Shown here piece by piece: positions 18,304-26,646 of a stretch of 64,000 nucleotides of DNA (positions within the stretch are counted from its first letter, which is position 1; every line of letters begins with the position of its first letter). The notes under the pieces are model-generated. The model searched no databases, was not told the DNA's origin, and was given only the letters and a program-made list of their open reading frames with translations. A program made the translations under genes and the position numbers. The stretch spans positions 25,838-89,837 of the forward strand of contig VXRL01000081.1 of assembly GCA_009838515.1 (NCBI GenBank), written 5' to 3'. The DNA comes from Terriglobia bacterium. GTDB taxonomy: Bacteria; Acidobacteriota; Terriglobia; Bryobacterales; UBA6623.

Positions 18304-19518
18304 ATGAGTGCTGGCAGGCGCTTGGTGGCAAGGCTGGTGGCCAGATTGATCAGGCACTCAAGGCCTCTGTCAAGCGAGGATCGGCGGATCGAACGAGACG
18401 CTGGTGCGAATGCGAGATCGGCCTGCGCCACTGCAATCTCGCTGCAGTCTGGATGGCTCTGTAGATTCGCCGTTGCGCTTGGCGCAGTCGCCGTGGCACT
18501 GCTCCCGGCCGCCCTACTTGCCGAGGACGCGGCAGTAGTTGTCGGGGTAGCGAGCTTCCCCCCGCTCGTGATCGAAACCGGCGAGAGTTTCGAAGGATTC
18601 GATGTTGACATTTGGAGCGAGGTGTCGGACGCGATCGGCGTCGACTCGACCTATCGCCTCATGCAATTCGGGGACCTCATGGAGGCGCTGAAAAGCGGCG
18701 AGATCGACGTCGCGCTGGCTGGGATCAGCATCACGCGCGATCGGGAACTCGAGATGGACTTCAGCCATCCGTATATGGACACCGGATTGCGACTCCTCAC
18801 TGTCGTGGACGAAGATCCCGGGTGGCTTCGGGTACTGCGGTCCCTGGAGGCCAAAGCGACGCTCCGTGTGCTTGGCTCCCTCATGGCGTTTGTCCTTCTC
18901 TGCGCGCATATCCTGTTCTTCGCGGAACGGGGAAGCTCCGACATCAGTAACCGGTACTTCCCGGGAATCCTCGAAGCCAGCTGGTGCATTCTGGCAACGA
19001 TCACGACCGTTGGCTATGGAGACGTGGCGCCGCGGCGCTGGCTTGGCCGGCTTGCAGCCGCAGTCATGATGCTGATCGGCATCTCTCTGTTCGGAGTGGC
19101 GATCGCTCACCTGTCAGCCGGACTGACGATGGCTGCACTCCAGAGCGATATATCGGGACCGGAAGACCTCGAAGGGCGCACTGTCGCAACTGTCTCAGGG
19201 ACAACCAGCACCGAGACGGCGATCCGCTACGGTGCCCGATTGCGCGAGGTGGAGAAGATCGAAGACGCATACGGCCTGCTCGAAGGGGGAGAGGTCGATG
19301 CGATCCTGTTCGATGCGGCTCCGTTGATGCGATACGCCGTGGAAGACGGGAATAACACAGTGATGATCGTGGGCCCTTTAATCGAGCGGCAGTCCTACGG
19401 AATCGCGTTTCCAGCGGGTAGCGGACTGCGGGAACCTGTGAACCGGGCACTCTTGGAGCTCGAGGAGTCCGGCAGGCTCGGAAGGATCCGCGCTAGGTGG
19501 TTTGGATCCTCGGACTGA
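18304..19518 (+). CDS. Prokaryotic ionotropic glutamate-receptor-like potassium channel (GluR0 type)
   Basis: This 404-aa protein has the architecture of ligand-gated GluR0. It has a signal-type hydrophobic segment (about 52-73) and a periplasmic-binding half S1 (about 76-172, with GEIDVALAGISITRDRE holding the ligand-binding Arg). Then come TM M1 (about 186-206), a pore loop with the potassium-channel filter TTVGYGD (234-240), TM M2 (about 248-270) and binding half S2 (about 287-400, VATVSGTTSTETA and VDAILFDAAP). It is expected to open a K+ pathway on binding an amino acid. AGGAGG lies ahead of the ATG. About 45 residues precede the hydrophobic segment, so the true start may be further in, but no better start codon is present. 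No neighbour is clearly related. Confidence 0.9.
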   Translation: MSAGRRLVARLVARLIRHSRPLSSEDRRIERDAGANARSACATAISLQSGWLCRFAVALGAVAVALLPAALLAEDAAVVVGVASFPPLVIETGESFEGFDVDIWSEVSDAIGVDSTYRLMQFGDLMEALKSGEIDVALAGISITRDRELEMDFSHPYMDTGLRLLTVVDEDPGWLRVLRSLEAKATLRVLGSLMAFVLLCAHILFFAERGSSDISNRYFPGILEASWCILATITTVGYGDVAPRRWLGRLAAAVMMLIGISLFGVAIAHLSAGLTMAALQSDISGPEDLEGRTVATVSGTTSTETAIRYGARLREVEKIEDAYGLLEGGEVDAILFDAAPLMRYAVEDGNNTVMIVGPLIERQSYGIAFPAGSGLREPVNRALLELEESGRLGRIRARWFGSSD

Positions 19519-19579
19519 GGCTGGCCCAGCGGGGCGTCCAAGTGGGCGCAGATCCAGCCCGTGCGCGACCCGCAGCAGG

Positions 19580-20887
19580 CTAGTTGACAGATCCGCCGGC
19601 CGCGCTGTACGCCTGGTCCAGCAGTTCGACCACGTGCAAGACCGGCATCGGCCGCAAAAAGCGTCGAGTGCCTGCCTGCAGCTGCAGCATGCAGCCGGGG
19701 TTGGCCGTCACGATCGTGTCGGCCCTCGTGGACGCGATCATGCGCATCTTGTCTTCCAGCAGTGACATGGAGATGTCCGTGTGCTCCACGTTGTACACAC
19801 CTGCGGAGCCGCAGCAGATCTCGCTCATGGGCAGTTCGTGCAATTTCACGCCGGGAATCGCTTGGAGCAATTGTCGCGGAGGTGTCGAGATCTTCTGTCC
19901 GTGCAGGAGATGACAGGAGTCCTGGTAGGTGACGGTCCGTTCTAGCCGGCCGAATTCGGTGTTGAGGTCGATGGATGCCAAGAACTCGCTCACGTCGCGC
20001 ATCTTGCCGGCAAAACCTTGGGCTCGCTCGTGCCATTCCGGGTCGTGCTCGAAGAGTTCCGGATATTCTTTCAGCACCGATCCGCAGCCAGCGGTGTTCG
20101 TGATGATTGCGTCGAAACCGCCGGATTCCAGGGCCACGATGTTCTTCTTCGCCTGCTCGCGGCCGATCGCGCGCAGGCCGGCATGCACCTGCAGCGCCCC
20201 GCAGCACTCCTGCTCTGCCGGAACGGTGACCTCGCAGCCGTTCTTGCACAGGACGCGAACCGTCGCTTCGTTTAGCCGGCTGAAGAACACGTTCTGCATA
20301 CAACCAGCCATCAGGGCCACTCGATACTTGGTTTCGCCGTCGGCCGGAAACACTTTGCCGATGCTGGAAAAGAAGAACGGCGCCTGCGCCTGGGGGGCGA
20401 GCTGCGCCAGCTCACCCAGCCTGCCCAGCGAGGCCAGAAATCCGGACTCCCGCATCATTCGGTCGAGGCCGCCGCGCTGGTAGATCAGCAGTCCCAGGCC
20501 GACGGTTCTAAGGAGCAGCCGGCTACGCAGCAGCCAACTGTACGCGAACCAGCGCACGAGACGCTGCGGGACGCTGCGGCGGGTGGCATTCTCGATCTGT
20601 GCCAGCGCGCCTTCGATCAGGCGGCCGTACTGCACGCCGGAGGGACAAGCCGTTTCGCAGGATCGGCACGCCAGGCACAACTCGATGTGCTCGATGTAGT
20701 CCTCGGAGATCGGGCTGCGGCCTTCGGCGACTTCCACCATCTGGTAGATCCGCCCGCGCGGCGAATCCATTTCCACGCCGAGTTCCCGGTAGGTCGGGCA
20801 GGCATTGAGGCAGAGCCCGCAGTGCACGCACTTGCGGAGATCGGCTTCTTGCGGGACATCCGCCGGAACCGCGATTTCGGACGGCAC
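19580..20887 (-). CDS. glcF: Glycolate oxidase iron-sulfur subunit GlcF
   Basis: GlcF passes electrons from the GlcD/GlcE flavoprotein during glycolate (or D-lactate) oxidation. The 435-aa product has two 4Fe-4S clusters (CVHCGLCLNACP and CLACRSCETACP) and two CCG domains (EQECCGALQVHAG, SEICCGSAGVY). The start is GTG. glcD and glcE are not next to it; the gene upstream on the same strand is the DUF1501 gene, 36 bases away. A related LldE-type or heterodisulfide-reductase-like role is possible. Confidence 0.9.
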   Translation of the reverse strand: MPSEIAVPADVPQEADLRKCVHCGLCLNACPTYRELGVEMDSPRGRIYQMVEVAEGRSPISEDYIEHIELCLACRSCETACPSGVQYGRLIEGALAQIENATRRSVPQRLVRWFAYSWLLRSRLLLRTVGLGLLIYQRGGLDRMMRESGFLASLGRLGELAQLAPQAQAPFFFSSIGKVFPADGETKYRVALMAGCMQNVFFSRLNEATVRVLCKNGCEVTVPAEQECCGALQVHAGLRAIGREQAKKNIVALESGGFDAIITNTAGCGSVLKEYPELFEHDPEWHERAQGFAGKMRDVSEFLASIDLNTEFGRLERTVTYQDSCHLLHGQKISTPPRQLLQAIPGVKLHELPMSEICCGSAGVYNVEHTDISMSLLEDKMRMIASTRADTIVTANPGCMLQLQAGTRRFLRPMPVLHVVELLDQAYSAAGGSVN

Positions 20888-20923
20888 GTGCGAGCGAGAC
20901 CCCTGTTCGAGAAGACCGAAATC

Positions 20924-22381
20924 CTACGTCAAGATGTCGTGATGGACCAAGCCTGCTACGTCGGTCAGCCGGAAGTCCCGGCCCGAGAAGTGGTATGTCA
21001 GCTTCTCGTGGTCCAGTCCCAGCAGGTGCAGCACAGTGGCATGGAAGTCGTGGATATGCATCCGGTTTGCTTCCGAATGGTAGCCGATCTCGTCGGTAGC
21101 CCCGTATTGGAAGCCCTTCTTCACGCCGGCCCCGGCCATCCAGATCGTGTAGCCGTAAGGGTTGTGGTCGCGGCCGTCGCCGCCCTGGCTGACCGGCGTG
21201 CGGCCGAACTCGCCCGCCCAGATCACCAATGTCTCATCGAGCATGCCGAGTGACTTGAGATCCTTGAGCAGGCCGGCGATGGGCTTGTCGACTTCCGCGG
21301 CGTTGGTGTTGTGGCGGTTGAAGAGATCGGAGTGCTGGTCCCACTTGTAGGAGTGGGTGCACTGCACGAATCGCACGTCGCGCTGGCTCAGCCGGCGGGC
21401 CAGCAAGCACTGCCAGCCGAAGTCCGCTGTCACCGGATCGTCGAGGCCGTATAGCTTGCGAGTGGCCTCGGACTCCTTCTCCACCTCGAACGCTTCAGGC
21501 GCCTGCACCTGCATGCGGAATGCGAGTTCGAACGACTGGATGCGCGCTTCCAAGCGCGGGTCGAACTTCCGCATCTCAGCGTGCCGCCTGTTGACGTTGC
21601 GCAGCATGTCGAGTTCGTACCGCTGCTTCTCTTGCGACAGGCCCTTGTTCACCAAGTACTCGATCGGCTCGCCCTGCACGTCCGAGACATTCAATCCGGC
21701 ATGGCCGATCGGCGTGCCTTGGAAGGACCCCGGCAAGAACGCCGACGACCAATTCTTGGCGCCGCCGTGGGACAGCGCGGGCTTGATAGTGACGTAGCCG
21801 GGGAGGTTCTTGTTCTCGGTTCCGAGGCCGTAGACTACCCACGAGCCGAGGCTCGGGCGCGTGAAGGTGCTGGAACCCGTGAACGTCTGCAGCAGCGCCG
21901 CGCCGTGGTCTACCCCCTCGCCCACCATCGAATGCACGAAGCACATGTCATCCACGCATTCGCGCACGTGGGGGAAGAGATCGCTGACCTTGATGCCGCT
22001 CTGGCCGCCCGGCTTGAAATCCCACAGGGGCTTCATCAACGGCCCCGGCTCTTCGTCGTCAAAGGCCAGCGGGCGCTCGATCGGCAGCGGCTCGCCGTGG
22101 TGCCGCTCCAGATAGGGCTTGTGCTCGAAGGTGTCCACCGACGAGGGGCCGCCGTGCATGAACAGGAAGATCACGCGCTTCGCGCGCGGTTGGAAGTGGG
22201 GCTCGCGCACCGCGAGGGGGCTGGCCGGGTCGAATTCGACGTTCGCCGCCATGGCGTGGTTCCGCTCGAACAGGCTGCCGAGCGCCAGCATGCCGAAACC
22301 GCACGCTGAGTCGCGCAGCATGCCCCTGCGGGTCGTCGGCTGAACCGCGTTCATGTGCTCGATCATCTGCTTGTAATCCAT
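20924..22381 (-). CDS. DUF1501 family protein (sulfatase-fold, Tat-exported)
   Basis: This 485-aa protein begins with a twin-arginine-type signal (TTRRGMLRDSACGFGML). It then shows the DUF1501 pattern: KRVIFLFMHGGPSSVDTFEHK, a GVDHGAALLQ segment, EFGRTP with GGDGRDHNP, and a C-terminal GYHSEANRMHIHDFHATVLH. The family has an alkaline-phosphatase/sulfatase-like fold and almost always pairs with PSCyt/DUF1553 proteins. Here that partner lies 47 bases upstream on the same strand. AGGGAG precedes the ATG at 22381; the longer track start is out of character. The biochemical role is not established. Confidence 0.9.
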   Translation of the reverse strand: MDYKQMIEHMNAVQPTTRRGMLRDSACGFGMLALGSLFERNHAMAANVEFDPASPLAVREPHFQPRAKRVIFLFMHGGPSSVDTFEHKPYLERHHGEPLPIERPLAFDDEEPGPLMKPLWDFKPGGQSGIKVSDLFPHVRECVDDMCFVHSMVGEGVDHGAALLQTFTGSSTFTRPSLGSWVVYGLGTENKNLPGYVTIKPALSHGGAKNWSSAFLPGSFQGTPIGHAGLNVSDVQGEPIEYLVNKGLSQEKQRYELDMLRNVNRRHAEMRKFDPRLEARIQSFELAFRMQVQAPEAFEVEKESEATRKLYGLDDPVTADFGWQCLLARRLSQRDVRFVQCTHSYKWDQHSDLFNRHNTNAAEVDKPIAGLLKDLKSLGMLDETLVIWAGEFGRTPVSQGGDGRDHNPYGYTIWMAGAGVKKGFQYGATDEIGYHSEANRMHIHDFHATVLHLLGLDHEKLTYHFSGRDFRLTDVAGLVHHDILT

Positions 22382-22428
22382 CGCTCGCGCCGCTCCCTGA
22401 AGTATCTCGGTCTTTCCCTTCGCCAGGC

Positions 22429-25263
22429 TCAGTCTACGTAGATGAAGTCGTTCGAGGCGAGCAGGATTCGGCAGTAGCTCTGCCAGGCCTCCCGCGGCGT
22501 CGAGCCGTCGAAGCGCGCCGTGTAGTTCCCGACGTACGACAGAGCCGAATCGATCTCGCCCGCATCCGGCTCCCGCGTCAATACCGCCATGTAAGCGTGG
22601 TGGGCGCGTTCGCTTTCCGTCCAAGCAGGGTCTGCTAGCAGTTGCTCGGCCAGGTTTCCGGCGCGCGAGGCCACGAATTCGCTATTCATCATGAAGAGCG
22701 CTTGCGGGGCCACGTTGGTCACCGGGCGCTTCCCCAGAGACGTGACCGCATCGCCGAAGTCGAAAAGGTTCAGCAGGGTCGGCAGGTTTGCCCGGCGCAG
22801 CGGCAGGTAGACCATGCGCCGCACCGAAGTGGTCGGATCGACGCTGAGCCGGGAGTTGGAGTTCTCGCGGTCTGTCCCGAAGCCGGACTGCAGCGTGCCG
22901 CCCATGGTGAGGTCGAGTGAGTTGTCGATCGCCAGCATGCCATCCCGCAACTCCTCGACATCGAGACGCCGCCGGTTGAAATGCGACAGCCATTGGTTGC
23001 CCGGATCGCTCTTGGCCGCCGCCGCACTTGCCGTACTGCCCATGCGGTAAGCGCTCGAGAGCATGATCTTGCGGTGCATCTCCTTGGCTGACCAGCCCTC
23101 CCGCACGAACGTCGAGGCCAGCCAGTCGAGCAGCTCGGGGTGCGTGGGCGGCGTGCCTAGCTTGCCGAAGTTGCTCGGCGTCCGCACGATCCCGTCGCCG
23201 AAGTGCTTCTGCCAGATGCGGTTGGCCATGACTCGGGCCGTCAAGGGGTTGGATGGCGAGGCGATCCAGTCCGCCAGTTCCAAGCGGCCGCTTCCGGCGC
23301 TGACCGGTGTTTGGTCGAATCCAGCGATGATCGCTGGAAAAACCTTTGGCGCTGCCTCGCCCTCGGCGTTGTAGTCGCCCCGCACGAACACTCTTTGCTC
23401 CACCGCCTGGCCCTCTTCGACGGCGTTTGCCATCGGGGGCTCCGGCAGGGCGTTGGCTTCGAGTTCGGCGACCTCCACTCGCAACTTCTTGATCGTGGCC
23501 ACGGTTTCGGGCTTCAGGATCGCGTTGCGCTCTTCGCCTGCGAAGCGCAATGGCGCGTTCTTGGCGTGATAAACGTCATAGAAAAAGCGGTCCCGTCCCG
23601 GCAAGAAACGGGGTTTCGGTGGCGGCGGCATGGTGCCGGTCCGGATCAAGTCGATGGCACTCTCCCGCCAGCGTCGGATCGTGTGGTGCCACTCTTCGAG
23701 CGTCTTCGCAAAGGCCTGCTGGTAGGCGGCCGCCACATCGGAGCGTTTCGACGCCATGGCCTCGCGCCAGGCGGCTAGCTGTCCGCGCGGTGTGTCTGCG
23801 GGTTTGAGGTAGGCGATCCATTTCCCGAGCTGGGTTGGATCGAGGTCGCGCTCCGCCGCGAGGTCGGCCTCATCGGCACCGTCTTCATAGACCTCGCCAG
23901 CCGCCAGCATGTAGTCCGCGATCCGGCCCGCGGCCCCGTCAACGTATTGCTCGAGTTCGATGTCAGCCAAGTTGTCCAGCTCGATGCGCTTGTTCTTGAT
24001 GACGCGCTGCTCAGCCTCGTAGCGGTCGTAGACTTCTTGCTCCACCAATGGCTTGAACAGCAGTGCCGAGACGTGCCTGGAAGGGTCCTTGTAACTTCGG
24101 GTCGAGGCGAAGATGCCAGCCAGCGAGTAGTAGTCCTTGGTCAGGATCGGATCGAACTTGTGGTCGTGGCAGCGAGCGCAGGCGACGGTCAGGCCCAGCA
24201 TGCTCTTGGAGACGACCTCGATCTGCTCGTCGTACACGTCATAGAGCATGCGCTGCTTGTCTTGCTGCGCGATGGCTTTCGGGCCGAGCGCCAGAAAACC
24301 GGTGGCGATGATGCCGCGTCGGTTCACTTTGCCGGGATTGTCGCCGGGCAGCAGATCGCCCGCGATCTGTTCCCGCACGAATTGGTCGTAGGGCATGTCG
24401 CTGTTGAATGCCTCAATGACGTAGTCGCGATACTTCCAAGCGTACGGATAGCGGTGATCCTCGTCGTTGCCGGTCGAATCCGCAAAGCGCGCAACGTCCA
24501 GCCAGTGACGGCCCCAGCGCTCGCCGTACAATGGCGATGCGAGCAGGCGCTCGACCACACGCTCGTAGGCTTCGAGGGAAGCATCCTTGAGGAATGCTTT
24601 CGCCTCAGCAGGAGTTGGCGGCAGTCCCGTCAGGTCGAATGTCGCCCTGCGCAGCCAAGTCAGCTTGTCGGCTGGCGCGGCGGGTTGCAAGCCGTGCTCC
24701 TGCATCTTGGCCAGCACGAAGCGGTCGATCGGGTTCTGGTTCCAGGCGGGATCGCCCACCGTCGGCGGGTCGCGATGGACCACTGGCTGAAACGCCCAGT
24801 AGTTCTTCTGCTCGTCTGTGAAGATGCCTTGCTGGCCCTCCGGGATCATTGCCTCGTGCTGCTCTGCCCCAGGCCACGGAGCGCCCTGCAGTACCCAGTC
24901 GCGCAGGACCGCCAACTCGTTATCGGGAAGCTTGCCGCCCGGAGGCATCTTGACGCGAGCTTGGTAGCCGACGATTGCGAGCAGACGGCTGGACTGAGGA
25001 TCCTGCGTCGAGATCAGTGCAGCCTCGTCACGGGCCTTCAAGAACCCCTGCACGCCAGAAAAGTCGACGTTGCCGCTCGTCAACTCAGCGTTGTGGCAGG
25101 CTTGGCACTTGGCGACCAGCAGCGGGCGCACGTGCTTCTCGAAGTGCTCGAGCGCTTCCGATTGTGCGCCAAGCGCGGGCAGGGAGGCCAGCAGCGACAA
25201 TCCCCACGTCCCAGCCGCGAACTTCCAGTGCCGGGTGAACCAGCGAAACACAAGGGTGCTCAT
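22429..25263 (-). CDS. PSCyt1-DUF1549-DUF1553 cytochrome-type protein
   Basis: The product is about 944 aa. A signal/anchor (WGLSLLASLPALGAQ) is followed by a planctomycete-type cytochrome c domain with CQACHN and the downstream Met region VKMPPGGKLP. A DUF1549/PSCyt2 block follows (RWGRHWLDVARFADS, with VACARCHDHKFDP as a second haem-like CxxCH). The C-terminal half is DUF1553/PSD1 (LADWIASPSNPLTARVMANR, RRLDVEELRDGML). It is predicted to be a periplasmic redox protein coupled to the adjacent DUF1501 protein, often found with sulfated-polysaccharide genes. The start at 25263 was chosen to give a short signal; the track's 22-residue extension is possible. The DUF1501 gene follows it closely, so the two should form an operon. 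Confidence 0.92.
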   Translation of the reverse strand: MSTLVFRWFTRHWKFAAGTWGLSLLASLPALGAQSEALEHFEKHVRPLLVAKCQACHNAELTSGNVDFSGVQGFLKARDEAALISTQDPQSSRLLAIVGYQARVKMPPGGKLPDNELAVLRDWVLQGAPWPGAEQHEAMIPEGQQGIFTDEQKNYWAFQPVVHRDPPTVGDPAWNQNPIDRFVLAKMQEHGLQPAAPADKLTWLRRATFDLTGLPPTPAEAKAFLKDASLEAYERVVERLLASPLYGERWGRHWLDVARFADSTGNDEDHRYPYAWKYRDYVIEAFNSDMPYDQFVREQIAGDLLPGDNPGKVNRRGIIATGFLALGPKAIAQQDKQRMLYDVYDEQIEVVSKSMLGLTVACARCHDHKFDPILTKDYYSLAGIFASTRSYKDPSRHVSALLFKPLVEQEVYDRYEAEQRVIKNKRIELDNLADIELEQYVDGAAGRIADYMLAAGEVYEDGADEADLAAERDLDPTQLGKWIAYLKPADTPRGQLAAWREAMASKRSDVAAAYQQAFAKTLEEWHHTIRRWRESAIDLIRTGTMPPPPKPRFLPGRDRFFYDVYHAKNAPLRFAGEERNAILKPETVATIKKLRVEVAELEANALPEPPMANAVEEGQAVEQRVFVRGDYNAEGEAAPKVFPAIIAGFDQTPVSAGSGRLELADWIASPSNPLTARVMANRIWQKHFGDGIVRTPSNFGKLGTPPTHPELLDWLASTFVREGWSAKEMHRKIMLSSAYRMGSTASAAAAKSDPGNQWLSHFNRRRLDVEELRDGMLAIDNSLDLTMGGTLQSGFGTDRENSNSRLSVDPTTSVRRMVYLPLRRANLPTLLNLFDFGDAVTSLGKRPVTNVAPQALFMMNSEFVASRAGNLAEQLLADPAWTESERAHHAYMAVLTREPDAGEIDSALSYVGNYTARFDGSTPREAWQSYCRILLASNDFIYVD

Positions 25264-25708
25264 CGATTCTCTGCCCATCCTGATGATACCGAACTGTCGA
25301 TTTGCGCTGCGAAGCCTCATCCGAATCACGGTTTAGTGACGGGTGAGCGCAAATTGGGGCGATTTCGGGTCGACTGTGAAAGTACGAGGAGCCTCCGGCA
25401 GCCAAGCCTGGTCGCTGAGCACCACAAGATGTTGCCAGAGGGGTGCTTCATGCTCCCGCTTGTCTTGGATGCGCCTCCGGCCGCATCGCCATCAAGGCCG
25501 TTTCCCCTGCGAAGCTAACCGCGAGCCTGTTTGAGTGAGCCGAGCGCGTCCGTCATCTTGCAGAGCCTCTCGATCGACCTAGAATTCCCTAAGTCGAGAA
25601 TCGCTGCCTCAGAATGAGCGCCAGGCTCTGCGTCGCGGCGCAGCTCGGGCGAAACTTTCCCGGCTGTGCAGTGTTTCCTTCCACGGGCGGTGCCTCGACG
25701 CGGGTGGC
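25264..25708. other. Intergenic region between divergent units
   Basis: About 445 bases separate the PSCyt gene (minus) and the sigma factor gene (plus), so both promoters should be here. The only open frames are tails of shadow ORFs. I see no convincing -35/-10 pair, no tRNA and no terminator-like hairpin. Confidence 0.4.
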
Positions 25709-26242
25709 ATGAACGACTCACTCGAGTTCGAGAACTTCGTCCGGCAGCATCAGGACATGGTTTTTGGCATGGCAGTGCGGATGTTGGCGGACCCGAGCGA
25801 GGCCGAGGACATCACCCAGACCGTTTTCCTCAAGGCGTACGAGCGGTTCGACGCCTTACGGCGCTCGCCGGCGGTTGCGGGCTGGCTCCGCACGGTGACA
25901 ACGAACCTCTGCTTGAACCATTTGACGAGGTTTCGTGCGCGCTGGAGTCTTTTCAGCCAGCGGCGCTCGAGCGAGGAGGGCCACAGCTGGTCGTATGAGG
26001 ACACGCTCGTGGCCAGGGACGACCCGTCGGAAGATCTTGCGCGCGCCGAGAGGTACGCCAGACTGGAGCGCGGGATCCGCCGCCTGCCGCCGCACCAGAG
26101 GGTCCCCATCGTGCTGTATCACTTCGAAGAACGCAGCTACCTGGAGATTGCAGAGGCTTTGGGCGTATCGGTGGGCAAGATCAAGACCGACATCCACCGC
26201 GGGCGCCTGGCCTTGCGCAAATTGATCGGAGAGGACCGATGA
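25709..26242 (+). CDS. ECF-type RNA polymerase sigma factor
   Basis: The 177-aa sigma factor has region 2 (FVRQHQDMVFGMAVRMLAD, EAEDITQTVFLKAYE, VAGWLRTVTTNLCLNH) and region 4 (RLPPHQRVPIVLYHFEERSY, then EIAEALGVSVGKIKTDIHRG as the HTH). It has the size of the SigE/RpoE-like group. Its stop overlaps the next gene by ATGA, the usual position of an anti-sigma factor. It may direct transcription of this three-gene unit and of envelope genes elsewhere. Confidence 0.93.
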   Translation: MNDSLEFENFVRQHQDMVFGMAVRMLADPSEAEDITQTVFLKAYERFDALRRSPAVAGWLRTVTTNLCLNHLTRFRARWSLFSQRRSSEEGHSWSYEDTLVARDDPSEDLARAERYARLERGIRRLPPHQRVPIVLYHFEERSYLEIAEALGVSVGKIKTDIHRGRLALRKLIGEDR

Positions 26243-26646
26243 CACCCGTTGAACTCGAAGCGTTTGTGGATCGACAGTTGGCCACGCTGCCCCGGCCAAA
26301 GGCGCCTCCGGCGCTGGTTCCACGAATCCTGTCTGCAGTCCGCCAGAGCCAAGGAGAGCCTTGGCATCGTCGCCCCTGGCGCGCTTGGCCCGCCACATCG
26401 AGACTCGCGGCGGGCCTGCTTTGCGCGGGCTTGGCGTTGGTGGTGGCGTACGCATGGGACGCGATTGCCGCCACCGCTCCTCCAGACGTGTTGGTAGCCG
26501 CAGGTGTGGTGTGGCGAAGCGTGGTGCAACCGGCCGCGATCTACTTGGCAGCGATTGGTGTTGCGATGTTCGTCGCGACCGCGATGTGCTGCACCGCGTT
26601 GGCACTCGTGCTAAGGCAAGGAGGACCTAACTATGAAGCGCTTTAG
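26239..26646 (+). CDS. Small membrane protein, possible anti-sigma partner
   Basis: The 135-aa protein has a cytoplasmic N-terminus (TPVELEAFVDRQLATLP) and two hydrophobic segments (about 55-75 and 96-123). Overlap with the ECF sigma gene, inner-membrane topology and an N-terminal soluble stretch fit an anti-sigma factor. No zinc-binding HxxxCxxC motif is present, so the role is inferred from position only. Its 3' end overlaps the next gene by 14 bases and contains that gene's strong ribosome-binding site. Confidence 0.6.
   Translation: MTPVELEAFVDRQLATLPRPKAPPALVPRILSAVRQSQGEPWHRRPWRAWPATSRLAAGLLCAGLALVVAYAWDAIAATAPPDVLVAAGVVWRSVVQPAAIYLAAIGVAMFVATAMCCTALALVLRQGGPNYEAL

Noticed and set aside
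23947-25518. 523-aa plus-strand ORF opposite the PSCyt/DUF1553 gene
   Set aside because: It is antisense to a gene with clear domains, and its translation is Leu/Arg/Val/His-rich without motifs, as expected for a shadow frame in GC-rich DNA.
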